Assembly (NCBI RefSeq): GCF_000973105.1
Contig: NC_015844.1
Coordinates: forward strand, 3,592,501 to 3,656,500
Direction of reading: 5' to 3'
DNA from: Zobellia galactanivorans
GTDB lineage: Bacteria > Bacteroidota > Bacteroidia > Flavobacteriales > Flavobacteriaceae
DNA length: 64,000 nt
Made by a program: the position numbers and the translations under genes. Under the pieces are notes generated by a model. It ran no database searches and was not told the origin of the DNA. It worked only from the letters and a program-made list of their open reading frames with translations. Each line of letters begins with the position of its first letter. The first letter of the stretch is position 1. This document shows positions 7,851 through 15,458 of this stretch, one piece after another.

Positions 7851-8645
7851 TTAGTTTTCTAAAACTTCATTAAAGTTATTGTTTTTAATTCTTTTGGGGC
7901 TAGCCCCAAAAGAATTAAGTTCTGCGTATTTTACGGGCGGTATTTTACCCAAGGCATCGTGGGGCCTATGATGGTTATAATTGTTCATCCAGATCTGTGT
8001 CCGCTCCCTTACTTGGTCTAGGTTTTCAAAGATATATTTGTTCAGCACCCCACGTCTGTAGCTTCCGTTGAACCTTTCCACAAAAGCATTTTGGGGCGGC
8101 TTGCCCGGTTGGATATATTTGAACTCTATCCCGTGCATCTGGCTCCAATCATTGGTTATGTGGGCAATGAACTCCGGGCCGTTGTCCATTCTTATCTTTT
8201 TCGGCTTCCCCTTCCTATTGATGAGATGGTTGAGTACCCATACAACGCGATTGCTGGTCAAGGAAAAGTCGATTTCTATATGAAGTGCTTCTCGATTAAA
8301 ATCATCGATAACGTTGAACGACCTGAAGCGTCTCTTGTTTTTCAGGACATCGGTCACAAAGTCCATACTCCAAGTGTGGTTAAGTCCATCAGGCACCTCT
8401 AAGGGCTCTTTCACCCTTGCGGGCAAACGTTTCTTTACTTTTCTTCTCAAAGGCAGTCCAAGGGCCTTGTACACACGGTGGACCCGTTTATGGTTCCATG
8501 GCTTCCCTTCATTGCGCAAACGGTCGTAGGCCTTCCAGAAGCCTTCCTCCAAATGTTCTTTTGCCTTTTGCCGCAAGGCATCCTCTATTTCGGTATCGTC
8601 CTTTGGCAAAGGTTTATAATAATAGACGCTCTTGCTCATATTCAA
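7851..8645 (-). CDS. IS3-family transposase OrfB (DDE integrase domain)
   Basis: This is the catalytic half of an IS3 transposase, which cuts and joins DNA ends. The 264 residues shown start at a TTG. The frame stays open upstream to about 8726 and encodes a typical ALKP...ELV...GIS.RACRVL leader, so the active product is probably an OrfA-OrfB fusion. The rve core shows the DDE residues in [16 protein letters not shown] and [10 protein letters not shown], and ends with the usual [11 protein letters not shown] motif. No internal stop is seen. It overlaps the OrfA region in a different frame; the A6 run at 8721-8726 (minus strand) is the likely slippage point. Confidence 0.85.
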   Translation of the reverse strand: MNMSKSVYYYKPLPKDDTEIEDALRQKAKEHLEEGFWKAYDRLRNEGKPWNHKRVHRVYKALGLPLRRKVKKRLPARVKEPLEVPDGLNHTWSMDFVTDVLKNKRRFRSFNVIDDFNREALHIEIDFSLTSNRVVWVLNHLINRKGKPKKIRMDNGPEFIAHITNDWSQMHGIEFKYIQPGKPPQNAFVERFNGSYRRGVLNKYIFENLDQVRERTQIWMNNYNHHRPHDALGKIPPVKYAELNSFGASPKRIKNNNFNEVLEN

Positions 8646-8700
8646 TACACGGCACGCCCTGCTGATACCGCAATGAACAAGTTCTTTGGCGATACTGCGC

Positions 8701-8979
8701 TTACGGCAAGGCTTCAGAGCTTTTTTCGATGATCTCTTTCGCCATTTGATGGTCCAAAGCCAAGTTGGCGTACATCTGCTTGAGCTTTCGGTTCTCTTCT
8801 TCCAGTTCCTTTATGCGCCTGAGCTCCTTGTCGCTCATTCCGGCGTACTTCGAACGCCACATGTAGAAAGCGGCCGAACTCACACCGTGTTCACGGGTTA
8901 TATCCGCAACGGTCTTGCCATTATCGAACTCGTTTAAAATCTTCGCGATCTGCGTGGGTGAAAATCTACTCTTCCTCAT
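8701..8979 (-). CDS. IS3-family transposase OrfA (helix-turn-helix)
   Basis: A 92-residue protein with an N-terminal HTH_Tnp_1-type helix-turn-helix ([10 protein letters not shown] ... [25 protein letters not shown]) and a C-terminal leucine-zipper-like helix ([21 protein letters not shown]). Both are standard for OrfA, which binds the element's ends. It ends SEALP just after an A6G run. OrfB lies in the +1 frame relative to OrfA, not the usual -1 frame. Loss of one A would fuse the two, so transcriptional slippage or a one-base change in this copy are both possible. Confidence 0.85.
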   Translation of the reverse strand: MRKSRFSPTQIAKILNEFDNGKTVADITREHGVSSAAFYMWRSKYAGMSDKELRRIKELEEENRKLKQMYANLALDHQMAKEIIEKSSEALP

Positions 8980-9043
8980 AATACTTTTTAAATTTAAGAT
9001 TATTATTCTACTTTTAAATAGTTCGGTTTTAAGGGAAGCTTAC

Positions 9044-10112
9044 AATGGCACTCGAATTGATTTGTTTTATAGGGTATACAATTTAGTATTGCAATGCTGA
9101 ACGCTACTGTTTTTTAAACACGAATAGATTTTGCTTTTAATATTTTTTTTGATCCAAAAACGCCAGAATACCTATTAAAATTTGATACCTTAGTTTGTTC
9201 ATAATGTTATTGTTTAAGAGATTTTTATATTCTTGCTTGCTTTTTTATTATGGTCTGATTAAGTCTTAAGCGTATTGATTATAATTCCGTTTTATTACTC
9301 TAATTGTATTAAAAATAACTTTTCTTACATTTTATGTGAGAATATATTATTGTGGTAAACTTATGGAAGTACTTAAGGAAATAATATCCTAAAAAAAACG
9401 ATTTTTATATCATGGTTTATAATGGTTAAATGTTGTGGTTTACCCTTATTTATTTTATAACACTTTTGGAAGTGTTTTTATTGGTGATTTTAAAAATAGA
9501 ATCCAAAAGAAACTATAACTAGAAAATTAAACTTTCATTTATAACCACATTCATTTACTTAAGACTTTAACCTTATAATTACCTCAATTTTGTAAAGAGC
9601 AAAAATGCTTCCCGTTGATGATCGTCTTGTATTCTTGGATGGAGTTTCCATTACAGAAGTAAATCGGCGCCTAATACAAGAAGAGAGAATAACAGGCTAA
9701 CTTGAGTTGGTGTAATAGATCATTTACAATTGCAATTGGATGATGACCATGATTATTGTCAAATGAGTATTTTTGACCTAAAGAGAAGAATTCTTATTAA
9801 CCTAGCTATTTCAAAGAAAGATTTCGATTGACCGACGTACACGGACACGTAATGAAGGATATTCTAACCTGATTTCTTCTGTGGTTGGAAAGGCTTAAGA
9901 CCGTATCATTGGGCTTAGGGGTTGCCGCGACCTAAGAAAGTGTAAGGGGCAATGCAAGACCATGTGGTTTTGCATTGCCCCTGTCTATTTGTACTGTCGA
10001 TGCTTCGCGCGGCCTGAATCGGTTTTTGCCTTGTTTACGGTAGTGGAAATACGGAAAGTATCCTTGTGCAAGTCAAAAGAACCCTAGTTTAAAACAACGA
10101 TTTTAAATTCCT
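9044..10112. other. About 1.07 kb without a recognisable gene; decayed DNA with hairpins
   Basis: This AT-rich stretch is broken by stops in all frames. A 31-codon frame from 9605 (MLPVDDRLVFLDGVSITEV) is the longest suggestive piece, and I cannot assign it. Two hairpins are visible: AACACTT/AAGTGTT at 9459-9476 followed by a few Ts, and a much stronger one at 9945-9982. Base composition becomes less AT-rich from about 9800, which may mark the edge of the accessory segment. I see no tRNA, integrase or attachment repeat. Confidence 0.5.
9945..9982. repeat. Strong perfect hairpin, 17-bp stem
   Basis: AGGGGCAATGCAA (9945-9957) pairs perfectly with TTGCATTGCCCCT (9970-9982). The inner G-ACC/GGT-T bases extend the stem to about 17 pairs, including one G-T, around an ATGT loop. 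No T-run follows on either strand, so it is not a classical terminator. It lies 131 bases beyond the stop of the ThuA gene, which is transcribed toward it, and could be a 3'-end stabiliser or a dispersed palindromic repeat. Confidence 0.7.
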
Positions 10113-11027
10113 TTATTTTCCGATAGGGGAGTCGTCACATTTTAAGTCGCCGACAACATACTGTAGGCCATCCAAGAAAAACTGAAGTAACTCTGGGTGG
10201 TCTAAACTTTGGGCGTTATGTGATGGGGAGCTATAGAAAACACGGCCTTTGCCATGTCTTTTGATCCAAGAAACATAGTTTACCTTTTCGTCGACTTCCT
10301 TTTTCATGCCTTCTAGCTTATCGATTTCAATGTAAAGTAAGGGTCTGAAGTTATAATCGAAATAGGCATTGTTGAAAAAGTAGGGTTCATCCACATGGGT
10401 AAGGCCATTTCCTTTAAAGGCTTGTACTAAGGGGTGCTTAGGGTCTACTTCCTTAACGTGCATTTCTTGCTGTCTCGGATGGTAGTCAAAGCTGCCGCCG
10501 GTCATTTGGCTGAACTCCTTAGAGTTGTTCTGAACGGTAATGGCGCCATGTAGGATCATAAGTCCGCCACCCTTGGCTACGTAGTTCATCAAATTGGTTT
10601 CGTACTGCTTTGATAGGGCGGTGATTTCTTGGTCTGGAAGATTTGAATTTTGCTGTAATAAATCCCAGAACAAATCTCGCTTCGGTCCTGAGGGATTGCA
10701 ATTGTTAAATACAACCGCATCATATTTTTTTAGGTTCTTTTTATCGAAGCTTTCAACGTCGTAAGCGATGTGGACTTCAAAGGCATCGGTTTTTGTGCCT
10801 AAAATCTTAAGCATTTCTGCGTTATGCGGAATGGTCCAATGGTCAAATCCCGTAGCTTTTGAAAAGACCAATATCTTTTTCTTGGATACGTTCTTTACCG
10901 TAGGTTCGGACGGGGCCATCCGTTCAATCTTGGCAAGCCATTCATCGGTAATCTTGAAATCTTCGGTTTGTTGTGCGAAAATGAAACCGGTAACAAGTAA
11001 AAATAAGGCGGTAATATTCTTTTTCAT
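10113..11027 (-). CDS. Exported ThuA-domain protein
   Basis: The 304-residue product has a Sec signal peptide (KKNITALFLLVTGFIFAQQ), then a ThuA domain (PF06283) across most of the protein. Family landmarks are KKILVFSKATGFDHWTIP, YDAVVFNNCNP, NYVAKGGGLMILHGA, the histidine-rich DYHPRQQEMHV and a terminal RVFYSSPSHN. ThuA proteins have a class I glutamine-amidotransferase-like fold. They recur in loci with Gfo/Idh oxidoreductases and sugar 3-keto chemistry; ThuA itself was linked to trehalose/3-keto-trehalose use in rhizobia. The exact reaction is not established. It lies 15 bases after the LacI gene on the same strand and is presumably co-transcribed with it. Confidence 0.8.
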   Translation of the reverse strand: MKKNITALFLLVTGFIFAQQTEDFKITDEWLAKIERMAPSEPTVKNVSKKKILVFSKATGFDHWTIPHNAEMLKILGTKTDAFEVHIAYDVESFDKKNLKKYDAVVFNNCNPSGPKRDLFWDLLQQNSNLPDQEITALSKQYETNLMNYVAKGGGLMILHGAITVQNNSKEFSQMTGGSFDYHPRQQEMHVKEVDPKHPLVQAFKGNGLTHVDEPYFFNNAYFDYNFRPLLYIEIDKLEGMKKEVDEKVNYVSWIKRHGKGRVFYSSPSHNAQSLDHPELLQFFLDGLQYVVGDLKCDDSPIGK

Positions 11028-11042
11028 GGGTAATACGAGTCT

Positions 11043-12059
11043 TTAGCGCTGGGTAGATTCCCTAGCTATTAATTTATGTTTAATGATGATTTGATCTGCG
11101 GATTGAATGTTGATAGAGCCGCTTAAGTGACTTATAATGCTCTCGCCTGCCAGAATTCCCATTTTGTACCCGGGATACTCTATGGTGGTTAAATTGGGGG
11201 AGATGACTTCCGATACCGGATCATTGTTGAATCCAATGATCTTTATGTCCTCGGGTATACGAAACCCTTCCTTTTTCAACTCAATGATACAATGTACGGC
11301 AAAGGTGTCGTTTGACACAAAAATACCGTCCACTTTGTGTTTGGAGTTTTTTATACGTTCCACAAAGGTCTTTGCATTGTCTATACTTAGGTCGCTTTCA
11401 TAAAGATTTTCTTCTTTGAAAGGAATGTTGTTTTTGTACAATGCCCTTTGATAGCCGTCAAATCTATCGGCATACACGTTACGCTTTAGGCTACCGCTTA
11501 TGTGTGCAATGTTTTTACAGCCCTGTTCAATTAAATGTTGGGTAGCGTCAAAACCTGCGGCGTGGTTATCTATGGAAATAGTGGGGCAGTTCGGTAGGTC
11601 ACAGACCCTATCAAAAAATAGAAGGGGGATTTTCCTGTCGGTATAAGTGGTGAAATGGTCGAAATTTTCGGTTTCGTAGGCAAGAGAAACCAATAAGGCA
11701 TCAACGCCGCTATCAAAAAGGGTTTTGGCGTTTAGCTTTTCTTTTTTCTCTGATTCCAAAGACTGGCTAATAATTAAGTTGTATCCAATATCATTGGCAA
11801 TCTTTTCTATACCGGATAAAACGGTAGACATAAAGTTGGAATTCAGTTTAGGAACGATAACCCCAATGGTGTTGGATTTCTGCTTACTGAGATTGGCGGC
11901 AAACTTGTTGGTTCTGTAACCGGTTTCCTTAGCTACCGACAATACTTTGTCTTTGGTCTTCTGGCTTATGGCCGGGTGGTCGTTTAGGCTACGGCTTACG
12001 GTAGCGGGAGAGATGTTCAGCTTCTGCGCTAAGTCGTATATGGTTATTTTCTTTGCCAT
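11043..12059 (-). CDS. LacI-family transcriptional regulator of the adjacent sugar locus
   Basis: A 338-residue regulator with a canonical N-terminal HTH and hinge helix (ITIYDLAQKLNISPATVSRSLND ... GYRTNKFAANL, residues 4-52). A periplasmic-binding-protein-like effector domain follows (NTIGVIVPKLNSNFMSTVLSGIE, VDGIFVSNDTFAVH, KIIGFNNDP). It lacks a signal peptide and acts on DNA. It is divergent from susC with a 248-bp shared intergenic region holding a near-perfect LacI-type operator at 12215-12234, so it very likely represses susC-uxuA and perhaps itself until a sugar ligand binds. Its own upstream region holds two CAATATTA(T)CGCAAC direct repeats. Confidence 0.9.
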   Translation of the reverse strand: MAKKITIYDLAQKLNISPATVSRSLNDHPAISQKTKDKVLSVAKETGYRTNKFAANLSKQKSNTIGVIVPKLNSNFMSTVLSGIEKIANDIGYNLIISQSLESEKKEKLNAKTLFDSGVDALLVSLAYETENFDHFTTYTDRKIPLLFFDRVCDLPNCPTISIDNHAAGFDATQHLIEQGCKNIAHISGSLKRNVYADRFDGYQRALYKNNIPFKEENLYESDLSIDNAKTFVERIKNSKHKVDGIFVSNDTFAVHCIIELKKEGFRIPEDIKIIGFNNDPVSEVISPNLTTIEYPGYKMGILAGESIISHLSGSINIQSADQIIIKHKLIARESTQR

Positions 12060-12069
12060 TTTTGTTTGT

Positions 12070-12098
12070 GCAATATTATCGCAACAATATTACGCAAC
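12070..12098. promoter_or_regulatory. Direct repeats upstream of the LacI gene
   Basis: Two copies of CAATATTATCGCAAC / CAATATTACGCAAC follow one another just upstream of the LacI start. Each carries a CGCAA half-site like the arms of the operator at 12215. This could be an autoregulatory site, though it lacks the palindromic symmetry expected of a full operator. Confidence 0.35.
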
Positions 12099-12214
12099 AA
12101 ATCGAAATATACAAGGATAATTTCTTTTTAATTGGAAAGTAGTGTCTGTTTTTGTGGTTTTAGGCAAATTTAAAGCCTGTATATTGGGTAATTATCAATT
12201 TTTATGTAATTAAT

Positions 12215-12234
12215 TTACGCAATCGGTTGCGTAA
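12215..12234 (+). promoter_or_regulatory. LacI-family operator
   Basis: TTACGCAATCGGTTGCGTAA is a 20-base palindrome with a central CG and only one mismatched pair (T12223/G12226). This is the GCAAnCGnTTGC pattern typical of LacI/GalR operators. It lies between a LacI-family gene and susC and overlaps the predicted -33 element of susC, so binding should block initiation. Confidence 0.8.
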
Positions 12235-12256
12235 TACATAAAATTTTATAGTTTTG
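12227..12256 (+). promoter_or_regulatory. Predicted susC promoter (Bacteroidetes type)
   Basis: TAGTTTTG at 12249-12256 fits the TAnnTTTG -7 box. TTG at 12227-12229 stands 19 bases upstream, as a -33 box should. The TTG is part of the right arm of the LacI operator. The leader to the ATG at 12308 is about 45 bases. Confidence 0.65.
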
Positions 12257-12307
12257 TTTCGAGTCAACTAGACCTAAATAATCAAACCCAATTTTAATAC
12301 ACTTTGT

Positions 12308-15300
12308 ATGAAACAACTATTAAGCGATTTTAAGCTATTTAAACGAACGCTATTTTTCTTGCTTCCTATGCTGCTTTTGTCTTATTCGGCATTAGCGCAA
12401 GATGATTTTACGGTTACGGGAACGGTAACGGATGAATACGATGCTCCCTTGCCAGGCGCTTCCGTCGTGGAGAAGGGCACTACAAATGGGGTGTCTACCG
12501 ATTTTGATGGGAATTATTCCATTTCGGTTTCCAATCAAAATGCAACTTTGGTAATAAGTTACATTGGTTACGCCGAACAAGAAATTGCCATTGAGGGCAA
12601 GTCTCAGATCAATACTTCTATGGAGCCAAGTGCTTCCACCCTTGACGAGGTAGTTCTTGTCGGCTACGGGGCGGTGAAGAAAAAAGACCTAACAGGTGCC
12701 ATCTCTCAAGTAGAGGCAGAAGATTTGGCCGACCAATCTACGAATTCCGTTACCGACGTTTTGCGTGGTAATGTTGCGGGTTTAAGTATTGGTTTGTCCT
12801 CTGGGCCTAAAGGGGTCAGTAATATTAGAATTAGGGGAAACAATGGTCTTTCGGCAGGGTCCAATCCTTTGATCGTAGTGGACGGTATCATATATAATGG
12901 CGACTTGTCAGATATTGCCCCATCAGATATTGACCGTTTGGATGTAATGAAAGATGCTAGTTCTGCTGCGGTTTATGGTGCTAGGGGCTCAAGTGGGGTG
13001 ATTTTGATTACGACCAAAAGAGGAACCAGCGATAAGCCTACTATTAATATCAATTCGAGTGTGGGTATAGCTACGGATGCCTATAAGGAAAGACCATATG
13101 GACCGGAAGGCTACGCCAACTGGAGAACTGATGTCTTCAAAAGTATCAACCCACAATTGACAAAAGATAATCCGGGCCGATATGATAATCCTAACAATTT
13201 ACCGGAAGGGGTTACTGTAGAGCAGTGGTTGGCATACGATGGTTCTGCGGGTGATCCTACACGGGCTTGGTTGAACCGTATCGGATTTCAAGATGTTGAA
13301 ATTAATAATTACTTGGAAGGAAAGTCTATTGATTGGTACGATCGTATCATTCAAACCGGTATCAGAAATGATATCAATACCAGTATTTCCGGAAGAAATA
13401 ACGGACTAAACTATTATTGGTCCGTAGGGCGTACTTCTAATGAAGGCATATACGATGGTGAAAAGTTTCAGACCTTACGTTCTAGGTTGAACCTTGACGC
13501 CGATATTAACGATTGGTTGACCGTGGGTATGAATACCCAATTTGCCAAACGTGATGAAGGGTTTATTGCGGCAGATAGGTTGCAGATAGAAAGGTCGTCT
13601 CCGTTTGGTTCCGAGTTCGATGATGATGGCAACCCTAGATTGAGTCCCCAAGACGACAGTGGGGCCGGGGCGACCAATGCTTTTTTATCTCAACAGTTTA
13701 CCGATTTGATAGATTTGGAACATACGTTCAATTCTCGAGTGTATGCCAAGGTAAAATTGCCCTTGGGATTTACTTATGAATTAGGGTATACCAACAGATT
13801 GGAATTTAGGGAGTACTACAGACATCTACAATCGGCAAGTCCTCGAAATGTTGTGGGTGAAGGTTCTAGGGCCAATAGAAGAATATCGGAATGGCAATTG
13901 GATAATATCTTAAGATGGAACAAGACCATAGACAAACATCAATTCGATTTGACCTTCTTGGCATATGCCGAAAAGTTCAGGTCTTATGAGACCATAGCGA
14001 ACGCCACTACATTTGAGCCCAATGATGCCTTAGGCTTCAGTAGTCTTGAATTGGGTACCGTTCCTACGGTAAGTAGTGAAGATGTAACCAGTACGGGCGA
14101 TGCGTTTATGACCCGCTTCAATTACAATTATGACTCCCGTTACCTTCTTACCTTGACGATGAGAAGAGATGGCTATTCGGCCTTTGGGGCAGGTAATAAG
14201 AGAGGGTACTTTCCTTCTATTGCGGGGGCTTGGACCATTTCGAATGAGAGCTTCTTTAATTCCGAGTTCGTAAACTTTTTAAAACTAAGGGCAACCTATG
14301 GTGAAAATGGAAATAGGGAAATTGGTCGCTTTGTGTCCCTATCCCAACTCAGGGCGGGTAAATACCTAAATGCCAATGCCGACGGGGAGGTCTTTACCGT
14401 ACCGACTTTTAACAATTTTACCCAAGAGAGTCCCGATTTAAAATGGGAAACTACAAAGGCGATAAACTTTGGTCTTGATTATAGTTTGGCCGATGGTATT
14501 GTAGAAGGATCGATCGAGGCCTACAGGAATATCACAACCGATCTTCTTGTTGAAAGAAGACTTCCAGATATTATTGGGTTTACATCCGTATTTACCAACC
14601 TTGGTGAGGTAGAGAACAAGGGAATTGAATTTAGTCTTTCTACCCTTAATTATGACAAAGAGAATTTTAACTGGACCACGAACTTCAATTTTTCGCTCAA
14701 CCGTAGTAAGATCAACGAACTGTACGGTGATTTAGATGAAAATGGAAAAGAGCTTGACGATATTTCAAACCGATGGTTTATCGGTGAGGCTTCCGATGTA
14801 ATCTGGGATTATGAGGTTCTTGGTGTTTTTCAGGAAGACGAGGCCGAAGCTGCTGCGGCAGTCGGACTTTCCCCAGGGGATTTCAAACTTAGGGATGTAA
14901 ATAACGATGGTTTGTTTACCGATGAGGATAAAAAGTTTATCGGCCATAGAACACCGAGATTCCAAGCGGCAATGTCCAATCGCTTTACCTTGTTCGAAAA
15001 CATCGACTTTTCTTTTGAGATGTATTCCAATTGGGGACAGAAACGTTTGTTCAACGAAGCCAAGAACAGAAATGGCTTTATTGACCGGACCAATTCCATT
15101 CAAACGCCATACTGGACCCCTGAGAACCCGACCAATGAATATGCGAGGTTGTTCTCAAGTGATGGTAGTGCGAGTTACGGTATATGGAGGGATGCTTCGT
15201 TCATAAGGTTGAACAATGTGACCATAGCCTATCGTTTTCCAACGGAATTCACTCAAAAATTTGCGGTTCAGAAATTACGGGTATATGCCAATGCAAGAAA

Positions 15301-15439
15301 CCTTGCTGTTTGGGCGCCACATTGGGATTTTTATGATCCGGAGCCGACCGATATAGAAGGAAGAAATTCTAACGGAAGCAATAACCCCACTTTGCCCACG
15401 CCTCGATTCTTTACGGTAGGGTTGGACATTAGCCTTTAA
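12308..15439 (+). CDS. susC: SusC-like TonB-dependent outer-membrane transporter
   Basis: The 1043-residue protein has an N-terminal signal segment ending SALAQ (about residues 1-30). A CarboxypepD_reg-like domain follows (VTGTVTDEYDAPLPGASVVEKGT ... at about 35-105), then a TonB-box-like LDEVVLVGYGAVKKKDLTGA. A plug domain follows (IRGNNGLSAGSNPLIVVDGI ... IDRLDVMKDASSAAVYGARGSSGVI), then a long beta-barrel ending FFTVGLDISL with a C-terminal aromatic pattern. This is the standard SusC architecture. It imports glycans or sugars across the outer membrane with the SusD lid encoded 19 bases downstream. It is the first gene of an operon probably controlled by the LacI operator. The substrate cannot be read from the sequence. 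Confidence 0.95.
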   Translation: MKQLLSDFKLFKRTLFFLLPMLLLSYSALAQDDFTVTGTVTDEYDAPLPGASVVEKGTTNGVSTDFDGNYSISVSNQNATLVISYIGYAEQEIAIEGKSQINTSMEPSASTLDEVVLVGYGAVKKKDLTGAISQVEAEDLADQSTNSVTDVLRGNVAGLSIGLSSGPKGVSNIRIRGNNGLSAGSNPLIVVDGIIYNGDLSDIAPSDIDRLDVMKDASSAAVYGARGSSGVILITTKRGTSDKPTININSSVGIATDAYKERPYGPEGYANWRTDVFKSINPQLTKDNPGRYDNPNNLPEGVTVEQWLAYDGSAGDPTRAWLNRIGFQDVEINNYLEGKSIDWYDRIIQTGIRNDINTSISGRNNGLNYYWSVGRTSNEGIYDGEKFQTLRSRLNLDADINDWLTVGMNTQFAKRDEGFIAADRLQIERSSPFGSEFDDDGNPRLSPQDDSGAGATNAFLSQQFTDLIDLEHTFNSRVYAKVKLPLGFTYELGYTNRLEFREYYRHLQSASPRNVVGEGSRANRRISEWQLDNILRWNKTIDKHQFDLTFLAYAEKFRSYETIANATTFEPNDALGFSSLELGTVPTVSSEDVTSTGDAFMTRFNYNYDSRYLLTLTMRRDGYSAFGAGNKRGYFPSIAGAWTISNESFFNSEFVNFLKLRATYGENGNREIGRFVSLSQLRAGKYLNANADGEVFTVPTFNNFTQESPDLKWETTKAINFGLDYSLADGIVEGSIEAYRNITTDLLVERRLPDIIGFTSVFTNLGEVENKGIEFSLSTLNYDKENFNWTTNFNFSLNRSKINELYGDLDENGKELDDISNRWFIGEASDVIWDYEVLGVFQEDEAEAAAAVGLSPGDFKLRDVNNDGLFTDEDKKFIGHRTPRFQAAMSNRFTLFENIDFSFEMYSNWGQKRLFNEAKNRNGFIDRTNSIQTPYWTPENPTNEYARLFSSDGSASYGIWRDASFIRLNNVTIAYRFPTEFTQKFAVQKLRVYANARNLAVWAPHWDFYDPEPTDIEGRNSNGSNNPTLPTPRFFTVGLDISL

Positions 15440-15458
15440 TATTCTAAATAAATAGACA

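Larger units (their letters stand above)
7825..9043 (-). mobile_element. IS3-family insertion sequence, about 1.22 kb
   Basis: The two minus-strand transposase frames are bounded by imperfect inverted repeats. The left end reads TGTAAGCTCCCCCTAGATAG (7825 on), and the reverse complement of the right end reads TGTAAGCTTCCCTTAAAACC (ending 9043). Both continue to a GAACT. The 1219-bp length suits IS3 elements. I see no short direct repeat next to the ends (GAAC left, TGGC right), so either the target duplication has decayed or the element recombined after insertion. It sits about 180 bp upstream of the fecR-like gene. Confidence 0.85.

Noticed and set aside
8068-8732. Several plus-strand open frames inside the IS3 element
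   Set aside because: All are shadows of the intact minus-strand transposase frames, which carry the DDE and HTH motifs.
1-9043. Integrase gene or tRNA attachment site for the mobile region
   Set aside because: None could be found by eye. The element's ends, if any, must lie outside the window or have decayed.
9605-9700. 31-codon frame starting MLPVDDRLVFLDG
   Set aside because: Too short, no homology I can see and no adjacent open frame. It is mentioned as possible decayed DNA only.
14765-15103. Long open frame antisense to susC
   Set aside because: It lies wholly within the susC coding region, has no own promoter or homology, and is explained by codon bias of the sense strand.
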